In this document: positions 47,909-57,897 of the stretch, in pieces
Position numbering within the stretch: position 1 is the first letter of the stretch
How the letters are laid out: each line of letters opens with the position of its first letter
From: Spinacia oleracea
Taxonomy: Eukaryota > Streptophyta > Magnoliopsida > Caryophyllales > Amaranthaceae
DNA length: 64,000 bases
Direction: 5' to 3'
Assembly (NCBI RefSeq): GCF_020520425.1
Contig: NC_079491.1
Coordinates: forward strand, 496,001-560,000
The notes under the pieces: generated by a model
Databases searched by the model: none
Seen by the model: the letters and a program-made list of their open reading frames with translations, nothing else
Told to the model about the DNA's origin: nothing
Program-made: the position numbers and the translations under genes

Positions 47909-49799
47909 CGGTTTTTTCATGAAATGCCCCTGAGGTTTGCAATAATGCACCAAATACCCCTGCGCGTTTCAAAATTCATAAAATACCCCTATTTTTTCCA
48001 ACTGTTCATAAAATACACTTGGACTTAACGTCCGTTAGTCCTCCGTTAGTAGGAATTTACGTTTTTACCCTTATGTGACTTAAATCCCATTCATCTGCAT
48101 ACTTTCTATCTCCCACTCAACCCACCCAAACTTTCTCTCTCCTCCCACTGAACCAACACCACTCCTCACCCCGTCACCATCTTCGCCCCTGCTACCGTCG
48201 CCAACCTCGGCCAGGGTTTGACTTTCTCTGTTGCACCGTCGATGGCATCGGTGACCCGGTCAACTCTCTATCTCCTCCATTGGCGTTGTCGACGAGTGAG
48301 ATTTCATCAAGGTGAGAGGCATTGATTAACGGGAGGAGAAGACGGCGGGAGGAGTTGATCCCAGAGCGGAGGAGAGAGAATTACAAAAAATCGGGTTGGC
48401 GGAGGAAGAGGAGCTGCCACCATCGTTGGGCGGAGATGACGGAGGAGGGACAACACCAGAAACGTCTGTTGTTGGCGTGGTCATGGTGGGTGAATTCGGC
48501 GGCGATTTCGGTGGGAGAAATTAGGGTTTTGAGAGCGGTTTGATCTTGTTCGATCTTCTTGTGGTTGTTGTTGGTGGAGGGGGAGGTGATTGACAGATTG
48601 AGCTTGGGTTTCTTGGGGGTATGGGCGCCATTTTCAGGGGAGGGGAGAGAATCGGAAGCCATGGGAGGTGGGAGAAGAGAGAAATATGCTTGAAAGCCGC
48701 TCAATTTTTGTGAGGTACTGTGTGATGATGGAGTAACTACATTTGGGTTGAAAGGTATTGAAATAATGGGAAGAGTTGATAGTTATCTAAATTCTAAAAC
48801 AACAAATTAAGTATCAAGTATGGAACTATCAAGTTTTGAACATTAGAGATCTAAGACTGTGAAGTACGAGATCTGAAGGCAAGGGTTTAGGTGAATAGTC
48901 AGAATTAGCGGGGGTTCCACAAATGGACTGGGAAAGTGTGAAAACAACAATACAGGGCAGGCATTGTTGACTTTGTTTCTAACCCAATTATGCTACCAAG
49001 AACCTTACTTTTATGGCACATTGCATCTCAAATTCCTGAACATCATTATATCATGTCTCTGAACAACACTCTGAAGATCAGTCATCAGTTAAAGCTCTAT
49101 TGTAAAGCTGGTGACATAAACACGATTCAGCTGCAAAGAGATTATCAAATGAAGGTTAAAGGCGGAATATTTAAAGTTATTACTTTGGTTTGCTGTTGGA
49201 ATTGGGACTGCAAAACTAATTTGCGTTCTATTGGTGTAGTTCTTTCTTAAGGGTGGAAATGGCTCAAGCAAGGTAACCAAGAATGTGATGCATTGTAGTA
49301 CAAGAGTGATTGTAAATGTTCATTGCAAGGGTATTATTACCGGCTTACTTTGAATTTTCAAGAGCTTTTATAGACTTTCAAATGTATATGGCAATGGCAA
49401 TATAATCAGAGTTTTTGTAAAGCTACTCTGCAAATTAATCGGCTTTTTATGGAATATAATTCCTATTTATTGCTGGAAATTTGTTACAAACTGCTCTACT
49501 TCATTGCTAGGAAAATTAGAAATTCAAACTAACCGTTGGATTCAAATTCTGCAGTTTTAAAGGAATTTTGGGTATTTGATGCAAAGAACTTTATAAATAG
49601 GTGTATATTATGCAATAAATTTATATGTAGGTGTATTTTATGAATTATAAACATGACTTAACGGAGTACTAACGGAAAGTCATAATAGGGGTATTTGGTT
49701 AACAGTTTGGAAAAAATAGGGGTATTCTATGAATTTTGAAACGCGCAGGGGTATTTGGTGCATTATTGCAAACCTCAGGGGCATTTCATGAAAAAACCG
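47909..49799. mobile_element. non-autonomous Mutator-like element (Pack-MULE type)
   Basis: A 1,891-base element. TATTTTTTA is duplicated exactly at 47900-47908 and 49800-49808, the 9-bp size expected for Mutator-like transposons. The ends are long inverted repeats of about 145 bases; the first 70 or so, starting CGGTTTTTTCATGAAATGCC, are identical at both ends, implying recent activity. There is no transposase. The interior is much richer in G and C than the surroundings on its left side and contains a captured gene fragment (48381-48662, minus strand). Confidence 0.93.
48381..48662 (-). pseudogene. captured 5' fragment of an L-cysteine desulfhydrase gene
   Basis: Read on the minus strand from the ATG at 48662, the frame gives MASDSLPSPENGAHTPKKPK, then ALKTLISPTEIAAEFTHHDH, then CCPSSVISAQRWWQLLFLRQP. 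This matches, in order, the N-terminal region of plant L-cysteine desulfhydrase (AT3G62130 type, PLP-dependent class V), where I recall SEFSHHD, ARINNGSFGCCPSSVI and QRWQLxFLRQPD. The ARINNGSFG block is shortened and altered in this copy, and the frame ends soon after. The rest of the enzyme, including the PLP lysine, is absent, so it is a non-functional piece carried by the transposon. The parent gene should lie elsewhere in the genome. Confidence 0.82.
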
Positions 49800-50506
49800 T
49801 ATTTTTTAAGAGGTAACTCTTAAATTTTCTCTCTCTTTAAGAGGGGGTTAAGAGTGAGTTACAATTGATGCTCTAAATTGGCACTACAAGTTCTGTGTTG
49901 ATACTCAAATTGTTATATTTGGCTAACTTGTGTCCAATTTGATAATAAGTCACTTAACGTTTAAAAACCTCGAATTTTGAATGCCGAGTTAGATTTATTA
50001 TTGTGATTTTAGATTTTTGTGATGACTAGGTAGATATACAACTTAGGATTCCACACATCTTTCATGTTCATTTCTATTACAATTGACAAGTTGTTGAATT
50101 TGATCGTACTAATGGTCTCATTTCTTGGTCCCCATGTCTTATTATATGTTCTTTGCATAAAAGTTTTCCGTAAACAAATAAAGGGGACATGCGATGCACA
50201 TGTAGGTTAGATAGTTCCATGCAATTCATGTATTTTTTATATAAAGTGATTAGAAAAGAAGTTTCTTAATCATAGGGTTATTGATAAAGTGATAACCCTT
50301 GTGTTCTGGTATCAGAATCTTGAAATGTTTTTGGATCTTTCGGATATCAAACGTAGAAATGAGTGTTTGTAAGGTGAAGTCCAATTTCGGTGGAGGGTCC
50401 TGATTTGGAGTCTCCGACGCTTCAATAAGTATCTTGAATATGATATAAAAGATAAAGAGTTCAGGAATCAAGTTCCTCTTTACTTTGTCTCACTGGTCTG
50501 GGATAA

Positions 50507-50690
50507 GGCTCCATAATTTCATAAGTATGCTATGCGTTGGGCCATGACAACAAGAGGTCTCATGGATTTGAGCCTTAGGCTCCATAATTCCATGAGTATG
50601 CTATGCTTTGGGTCATGAACAAACAAGAGGTCTCATGAATTTGAGCCTTAGGCTCCATAATTCCATGAGTGTGCTATTAGAATATTAAGT
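50507..50690. repeat. tandem repeat of about 72 bp, 2.5 copies
   Basis: GGCTCCATAATTYCATRAGT begins at 50507, 50578 and 50651. Each unit goes on to GCTATGCTTTGGGYCATGA, AAGAGGTCTCATG and TTGAGCCTTA. Copies differ at several positions and the last is partial. Confidence 0.88.
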
Positions 50691-50887
50691 TGGGCCAAAT
50701 AAATCCCGGTCAGTTAACTTAAATATTTGGTGTAACTCAAGTTTCTTGTAATGAACCAAAAAAAAAAAACGGAGTAGTTCACAATTGTGTTTTCAAATGA
50801 ATCAGAGCTTAAGAGTCGACCAATATTCAACCAAGGGTTTCGTCAAGTGATTTGTGACCAGATTGGACACAGGTCAAGCAATACAAT

Positions 50888-50998
50888 TTTTTTTAACTCA
50901 TATTGGTCTATATAAATTACAAATGGGGTGGGGAATTCGAACCTGAGACTTATTGTATACAAACACTCAGTTTTAACCACTAGACCATGACATCATTA
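50888..50998 (-). mobile_element. tRNA-derived SINE, second family
   Basis: On the minus strand GATGTCATGGTCTAGTGGTT is an A-box-like head, and GTCTCAGGTTCGAATTCCCC holds a near-perfect B box. An A run (T run at about 50888-50895 on the plus strand) closes it after about 110 bases. It differs from the SINE at 28331-28500. No clear target-site duplication was found. It is not a tRNA gene: no acceptor stem closes. Confidence 0.7.
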
Positions 50999-51214
50999 AT
51001 TGCGAATCACTTATATCATGTGTGCTCTTGAGCCACTCCCAAATTCCAACCATATCGTAATTGATAGAGCTCGACCCTGATCACCACCGACTCCAACAAT
51101 CAGTTCCAAACTTCCAATAATGAAAATGACCCGCTCCGTATTTGTACGCTCAACCCACGTAAAAAAAAGAATTCAACCCGTACCCGTAAGAAAAAAGAAG
51201 AATTTTCTCTCTCC

Positions 51215-52295
51215 TCAAACTCTAACTATGGCAAATCGCCTCCTCGTGCATCCTCCAGTATCATCTTCCTCTTAATACCTAACCACTCTCTCTCGACAAC
51301 GGAAGCAGTCTTGCAGTTGTATCTCTAGTCGCCGGCGCTTCTGCCAAACGCCTCTCCTTCTGCTATTCTCGGTAATGATCTATTTTCTATCGATTTTTCT
51401 GTTCATTTTGTTTGTATTTTGATTGATTAAAAAATGTAATTTTTTGGTGGGTTTCAATTGTTTAATAAAATTCCGTTGATAATTCTACTTGAAGTTCGTA
51501 TTTTGCTTTCTGATATGATTCGAATTTTTGGCCTGCTTGAATCTTTATTTGTTTTGGCAATTACATCCCCCTTTCACTCTCCTTTTTTTCTGGAGGGTTT
51601 TGATAATTAGGGTTCTAAGATTGACGAGTGGGCATCTGAAACTTCATACATTGCTGTTTACTTTAATTTGAGCTCATTGCTTATTGATTTCCCGTTATTT
51701 TGTGAGTGGCGAATTATCAGTAGTCAATTGTCTCTTTCTTTTGGGAACATTGGTCACTTCCTTTGATATGGTAGACTGGTGCCATTTGTTAATCCCAGCT
51801 ACTCTCCCAAACAAAGGATGGACATTTCTGAAATCACTGGCACCTCGTTAAACATAGTAAAACTTCTGATAAATGTAGTTATATTGTGTTTGGATTATTA
51901 TTGTTTAGGTCCATATGAATGCGAAGCTATAGATAAATTATGTTCTTTCATTTCCACTCCAATATTTATTGAAAATTTCCATTGACGGAAGTCCACACTC
52001 TACATGTATTTAATTCGGTGTGCAAATAATATGGGAGCTGGAGTCTTTTAGATTGATTTGTCATTTACATTGATGGTATTTGTAAGCTTTCTTATTGTCT
52101 GAATATGGTAGAAATTAGACACTAGAGGGCTTTAGGGAAATGTTGTGAAGGGAAATCAACTATTTAAGACGGTGAAAAAGGTTTGATTTTTTAGTCAGTT
52201 ATCATAAAAAGGCAGGATCATTTTATTCCTCGATGCAAGTTAATACTTGTCTTATCTTTGTAGGACACCAAATATTGAGAGAGGACTCTTTTCAA
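51215..52295 (+). other. CBP20 5' UTR with a leader intron
   Basis: CT-rich leader sequence ends at a good donor at 51372 (TTCTCG|GTAATG). An acceptor at 52261-52263 (TTTGTAG) precedes the final 32 bases of leader before the ATG. A leader intron of about 890 bases is inferred. Confidence 0.5.
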
Positions 52296-55200
52296 ATGGC
52301 TTCTTTGTTCAAGGTAAGAATCCCCCTCCTTTACTTTAATTTACTGTATCCTGTAATTGTTACCCGTAACATATGGATGATTGATGAATTTGAATGATCT
52401 GCGGACCTTTCGAAAGTTACTTTTTTTAACTCAAGGTCCGGACAACACGAGGTGTTTTTGAATAGGTAAAAGAGGGTAGCATATTCAGCTGCAGATTAGT
52501 ATTTTCATAGCATAATTTTGCTTGGATATAGGAAATTTACAAGATAGAACATACCGAGTCTTGAAAATGTGTTCTGAAAGAACTGCAATGTGTTGTTACC
52601 GGATAAGCAATACACAAATACACTTTCTTGATTATTTCATACTTTGTATTATTTTTTAAAAACGTTTATGGCTTTTGAACTGTTCTATTCACATCATATA
52701 GACTGAAGTAACACAAATATTAGTAAAATAAATGTCTTTTTGGCTTAAAACTTATCATTTATCATGGGAAGTAACTTTTTGATACAAAATATCACTTTAG
52801 CCCTTCACCGTCGCCACCCACTTGGAGAGGGGAGGTTTATGTGGTCAAGTTCGACCATAAAACTCTGGGAGCTTTAATAGTTGAATTTTGACCATTTAAA
52901 ACCTTGATCATGCTACGATTTTTTTTTCTTTTTTCTCCGAGTTATAACAAACTTCTTGTATAACAGAACATACGATGAAACTACGCTCTAACCTCATACT
53001 ACCCCAGCCCCAGTTCCAAGTAAACTTGGTGAATAGACTTCAAAGATAGACAACTAGCCGAGTAGCCGAACGGTATATGATAACGCTCCATCCTCCGGAA
53101 GAATACAAACCCGAAGCCCAACACTATATTTACACTATAGAAAAAAGAATGCTAAATCTAAACTATAAACCAACTGCACAGCAAACCAAGGAAATACACT
53201 AAGAAAAACAAAGAAACTAACTTAATATATACAATAAATGTAATGAACTCAGAAGAATAAAAAAAAAAAAAAGGGCTAAATATTCACCGAGCCTATAAAC
53301 AACTCGATTCTTGATAACTGAGTTTACAATGAAACCACTGCCTGCAAATTTCCACACCAAGAACTCATCTTTTGGCTGGTACGAATTAATCGAAGCCAAG
53401 CAAGGTAAATCCTTCATGAAAATTTTCAAAAAGCAGCAGATCTGAACTAAGTTAGATAACTTGGTATAATCAGTAATTTACACCAAATTAAGAGATGAAG
53501 AGGAGACTAGAAAATTTGGCTGGGTGTGAACAAAAGTTTTTCTGTCCGGCTGAGGACGGAGAAACAGAACGTCCGACTGAGGACATAAAACTCTGACAAT
53601 TCCTTTGACCCATGACAAGATGACCGTGAATCAGAGGTTCTCAACAAAGTGTGTTCGTTACCGGATAAGCAATACACCAGTAATCTTTTCTTGATTATTT
53701 CATACTTCGTATTATTTTTTAAAAATGTTTTTGGCTTTTGAACTTATTTATTCACATCATATAGGATAAAGTAACACAAATATTGGTAGAGTAAATGACT
53801 TTTTGGCTTAAAACTTATCATTTATCATGGGATGTAACTTTTTGATGCAAAATATCACTTTAGCCCTTCACCATCGCCACCCACTTGAGAGGGGAGGTTT
53901 ATGTGGTCAAGTTCGACCATAAAACTCTGTGAGCTTTAATAGTTGAATTTTGACCAGTTAAAGCCTTGATCGTGCTACGAAGTTATGAAAAGGTATGTCT
54001 CACTCTTTTGCTCACTCTCTATTGGTGTTCTTGCGGCGTATTGTGGGTTTTATGCTGGGTTGTACATAGACCATGTGGTTGGATTTTGGGGTTACGAAGG
54101 TGGGTGTTGAAGATGGGAGTGAGAAAAAGTGGTGGGAACTGGGTTCTGGTGTGTGTTGCGGGGTTAAGTGATAATGGTTGGGTCGCATTTTGGGGTTATG
54201 ACGGTGGTCAGAGAAGATAGGACTATAGGAGGGAAATGAAGTTGTGAGCCTCTATGGTAATGGTGGAAGTTTATGGAAGGTTAGGTTGGAATTTGATATC
54301 ATAATTGGTTTTGGTTGTTGGGAGAGTAGGGTAGAAATTGTGGGTGTTTATGGGATTGTTGCCTTCTGGGGCGGTGGATGTTGGCGGCAGGTGAGTGTGG
54401 TGGTAGTCGTATAGGTGTATTTGGGCCCAGGAAGAGAAGAACAGTCAAGTGGAATGAAATAGTAGAGCCAAATCCAAAAATTAAATGGGTGAAATGGAAA
54501 TGACAAACACAGGAACCAAGCTTGCTTTTGAGTTTGAAAAAACACTTGTTGATCTTAAGCTTATTGTGGAATCTTACACAATCGTGTGATATGATCTTTT
54601 GATATTTAGCTTATAACCAGAAACTTTGGTATGACCCTGTTGTTTTAATGATCCCAGCTCAGTTTAATTAGACTTCCCCCAGCTCCAAATGAAATGCTAC
54701 ACTTTTATTCTTCTGAATTTCCCATAATGGACGTCTTGCTTTATGCTTTGCGGACTTGGTGTTCGATACAGTAAGCATGTATTGGTTTATTTGGTTATCG
54801 TGTAATGTTTCCTTGACATTTTTTCATTACCAAATTGCAATATAGGATCTCAACAAGCTCTCAGCTTACCGAGATAGGAGATTTCCTGGATCACAAGAAG
54901 AATTTGAGGATGCATTGAAGAATTCGACAACAGTTTATATTGGAAACATGTCTTTCTATACAACAGAAGAGCAAGTTTACGAGTTATTTTCTCGAGTTGG
55001 AGAGATTAAAAAGATGATTATGGGGTTGGATAAGAACTCAAAAACCCCTTGTGGATTTTGTTTTGTATTGTAAGGACCCCTTCTCTTCATAGTTATTAGC
55101 TCTAAGGTGTATGTGTAGAACTTGCAATATATTACACATGCTTTTCTTTATTACATGCTGTCCAAACTTTTTATCTGGGAAAATTGTGTTATCAAAGCCC

Positions 55201-57897
55201 TTCTTTATTCTGATTTTTACAAACAACGTTTCCACTTTGTTGGCGATATTTTATTTGCTCATAATGTAAACTTGATTGATATTTTTTTCGCGTGTTTAAT
55301 TTTCCTATTCCACTTTAAAGCTCTTCCCTGCCTTGTTTTTCATAATGTGCAAGGAATATCTTTTGAAAATTTACCTGTACTAGTTTCAAGTTCTTCTCCA
55401 CCTGTATTTAGTTTATTATGTTCTCAATGAGAACGACATTTAATTTATGAACTTTTGGGGTGTTGTCTCTGATGTAGCTATCTACTAACTATGCATCAAC
55501 GAACTGACAACTAACATGACTCTTGAAGAATATGTGATTTGGTTCACTCTACAGCTTATTACATCGTCAAATTATTTTTGAACAGATATTACTCCAGAGA
55601 AGACACTGAAGATGCTGTAAAATATATAAGTGGTACGATTCTGGATGATCGCCCTATCCGTGTGGACTTTGATTGGGGTTTCCAAGAGGGCAGGCAATGG
55701 GGACGCGGTCGAAGTGGTGGTCAGGTCTGGGCCATGTTCTGTCTTAGTTTCTCTATTTGGTTTGGTTCTTACCCTTTTGCTTATCCTTATGTTGCGCATT
55801 TTGCAGGTGCGTGATGAATATCGTACTGACTATGATCCTGATATCCTTCTTCTAACAATTTTAAAATCTCTGTTTATATGCTTGGTCTCACAGGATTTTT
55901 CTCTATCCGAGAAGGAGCTTTGATTTGTAATATATGAAGAGCATTTCCCTTGTGAATATGGATTCGTTGCACTTCGTAGTTCATATTCAACCGTTTATCA
56001 AATAAAACATTGTCCATTTTTAAAGGGGAAAGGAAAGAGGGTAGGGAAAACAGAAAGTTTAGTTTCTTTTGGCAATCTCTTCGTTTGCCAAATTGGATTT
56101 TGCCCCAATAACTATAATGGTCTGGCTGTGTTTTTCTTTTGTAGAAATTTGAAGTTAATTTGATTTGTTATTAACTTGGAATTCTAAAATCAACTTTCTG
56201 TTATGTAAATACTTCGTATATGCTTAAATTTAATAGGATTTGGGTTCAGCCGCATATTTCTAGGACAGACTTAGTAATCTACTTAGCACCCTGTTTTAAC
56301 TATATTCTCTGTTACTTTCTGTAAATTTCTACTTCTTGTTGTTGTCAAGCCAATATATGGTTACTGTTTTGACTCTGTTTGGTTCAACTTATGAATTATT
56401 TTATCTGAACTTATCCCAACTTATTTGTTTGAACTTATTTTGTCTTAAATTTTCTTATTTGTGTGTTAAATTGTCCAAAAAAAATTATTTTGTTAGAACT
56501 TGTCTGACTTATTTTTTCTGAACTTTTCTGAATTTATTTTTCTGAAACAAGTCAAAATTAGTTGAAACAAACAAACCCTAAATAGAGGAATATCAGCTTG
56601 TATAGTAGTTGGTCCAAAGAGACTCCATTGCCCTTTTCAGGGTGCCAACGGTGGTGGGGTAAATGAAGCTAGGATTGTTCGGGGTTTGTGGTTTACTCTA
56701 TTGCTGGGAGGTTTTACGAAGTACTGGTTGATTTGAATGCGTTTTCTAACCTTGCTTACTGGTGTACTATTCTAACCTTGCTTACTGGTGTACTATTCTT
56801 GTAAGGGTTATCCCATTGATGAGAGTTGAGTTCCTGTAGTGAATAAATTTGCTCCATTTGGTTATCGATGCTTGAAAAGGAAAAGTTGAATTAGTTTCCT
56901 TAACACATTATACGTAGAGGTGGTTATGGAAAATTGGTCCAAAGAGAACTCGAGGTGCAGAGGACGCTTGTGGATTATGGTGCTGGAGCTCTGGGAAGTT
57001 TTCAGCCTGCTATGCCATCTCACTGTAAGTTCTTATATCCTTTACTGTGATGAATCTTGCCATAGCCTGACAAACCAAAGAAGTCAATATTTAGCAATAC
57101 TCCTTCCGTCTCGTTTTACTTGCCCCATTTTGACCAAAAAACTCTCACAAAAATTGGTCAAAAGGAAAATTGGTCAAAAGGGGCAGCTAAAATGAGACTG
57201 AGGGAGTATTACATTACAATCAAACATGGCTAATTAATTAGTCTTTCAGATTACCCTTGGTTTCTTGATTCCATAAATGTTTACTACTTGTACTTTAGAA
57301 GTATGATTTGGAAAACAACGTATCATGTGCTGAGTTGCCTTATGCATTAGTATGTATTTTCAATTGGTTACTTTAGATTGCTTCCATTACAAATCATGAC
57401 AATCTATATGCAGATGGTAGAAATGAAAGGAACCATGGTCATGGAGGCTCTTATCGTCACGGCAGAGGTAGCCCCTAAGCACCTCATATTTGTCTTTCAC
57501 AATGTACCTTCTATTAATTTATTGAATCAAAAGTTGTGCTTTATCTGTCTTAACTCTTAATGATGTGCTTTTTGGACTGAAAAGACTTCCATCGGAAGAG
57601 ACATCGTGAGGATGATCGTCACCCTGTTGACATGCCAAAGAGAAGTGAGCAGGAACCTCGTAGAAACACTGACCACGAATCTAGACCGGTGAGTATAATG
57701 TTTCTTTTAAACTGCAGCTATTAGTTTACTCAGTTGTTCCTTAAATGGCTTATTTGCCTCTGCTTAGTTTGGTGCTGGCTTGTAATGTAAAACATGTCAC
57801 CCTGATGTCTACTATGGTGCAGGAGAAAAATCCACGTTTCCGTGAAAGTGGGGACTCCGATGATGATGAAGATGGAGACGAGAAGCGTCGTACTTAG
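52296..57897 (+). CDS. CBP20: nuclear cap-binding protein subunit 2 (CBP20)
   Basis: Eight coding exons: 52296-52313, 54846-55069, 55586-55724, 55807-55840, 56914-57024, 57414-57467, 57585-57688 and 57823-57897, giving 252 residues. CBP20 binds the m7G cap and with CBP80 forms the nuclear cap-binding complex, acting in splicing, microRNA processing and export. The protein starts [19 protein letters not shown], with cap-binding tyrosines expected near the N terminus. The RRM has RNP2 VYIGNM (36-41) and RNP1 CGFCFVLY (75-82), then [20 protein letters not shown] and [19 protein letters not shown]. The tail is Arg/Asp/His-rich with basic clusters (HRKRHRED), as in plant CBP20. Intron 4 is a U12-type AT-AC intron; the other introns are GT-AG. 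Introns also hold two MITEs and a duplicated segment. Confidence 0.96.
52595..53980. repeat. direct duplication of 324 bp within CBP20 intron 1
   Basis: Two copies, 52595-52918 and 53657-53980, each begin GTTACCGGATAAGCAATACA and end TGCTACGA. They differ at scattered positions and by compensating small indels. The 738 bases between include a minus-strand open frame (53217-53429) with the phrase [20 protein letters not shown] that I cannot assign. The layout could be an unequal duplication or an unrecognised element with long direct ends. Confidence 0.85.
55841..56913 (+). other. U12-type AT-AC intron of CBP20
   Basis: The intron starts ATATCCTTC and ends ATTATAC. TTCCTTAAC, the exact U12 branch-site consensus, lies at 56896-56904, about ten bases before the end. 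Exon joining restores ...[13 protein letters not shown] in frame, as in CBP20 homologs. From memory, Arabidopsis CBP20 also has a U12 intron that has been used in plant splicing studies. Confidence 0.93.
56371..56580. mobile_element. MITE inside the U12 intron
   Basis: The left end near 56371 (GACTCTGTTTGGTTCAACTTA) and the complement of the right end (TAGGGTTTGTTTGTTTCAAC) align as imperfect inverted repeats. The interior is built of TTGAACTTATTTTGTCTTA-like words. Related in style to the element at 30676-30893. Exact edges and target-site duplication unclear. Confidence 0.6.
57100..57206. mobile_element. short Stowaway-like MITE in CBP20 intron 5
   Basis: A 107-base element beginning CTCCTTCCGTCTCGTTTTAC and ending AAAATGAGACTGAGGGAG, with TA at 57098-57099 and 57207-57208. 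Almost the whole element is two inverted arms containing TTGACC and GGTCAA, so its transcript would fold into a hairpin. Confidence 0.9.

Larger units (their letters stand above)
47113..49873. mobile_element. outer PIF/Harbinger-like MITE interrupted by two other transposons
   Basis: The left end GAACATCAATTGTAA at 47113 and the complement of the right end, GAGCATCAATTGTAA at 49873, form an inverted repeat. The motif CTCTTAATCTCTCTC inside the left end mirrors the GAGAGAG/TTAAGAG words near the right. Flanks are TTA and TAA, an imperfect 3-bp duplication. Without the inserted Stowaway (47349-47778) and Mutator-like element (47909-49799), the outer element would be about 430 bases. Its body has mutually inverted CCTCTTATTT and AAGAGGTAGCTAAGAGTTAA units at 47780-47905. 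Confidence 0.75.
49874..51214. other. intergenic between the nested cluster and the CBP20 gene
   Basis: Holds the 72-bp tandem repeat (50507-50690) and a minus-strand SINE (50888-50998). No gene seen. The segment from about 51050 is the probable CBP20 promoter; no TATA box is obvious. Confidence 0.5.

Noticed and set aside
50940-50998. Possible tRNA gene on the minus strand
   Set aside because: A and B boxes are present but no acceptor stem or cloverleaf closes, and an A tail follows; it is a SINE head.
52595-53980. A miniature LTR-type element formed by the 324-bp direct repeats
   Set aside because: The repeats lack TG...CA ends, and I see no primer-binding site or target-site duplication, so it was left as a duplication.
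53966-54220. 84-codon Trp/Gly-rich frame in CBP20 intron 1
   Set aside because: G/T-rich DNA read in one frame; no domain and no start context. It lies wholly within an intron.
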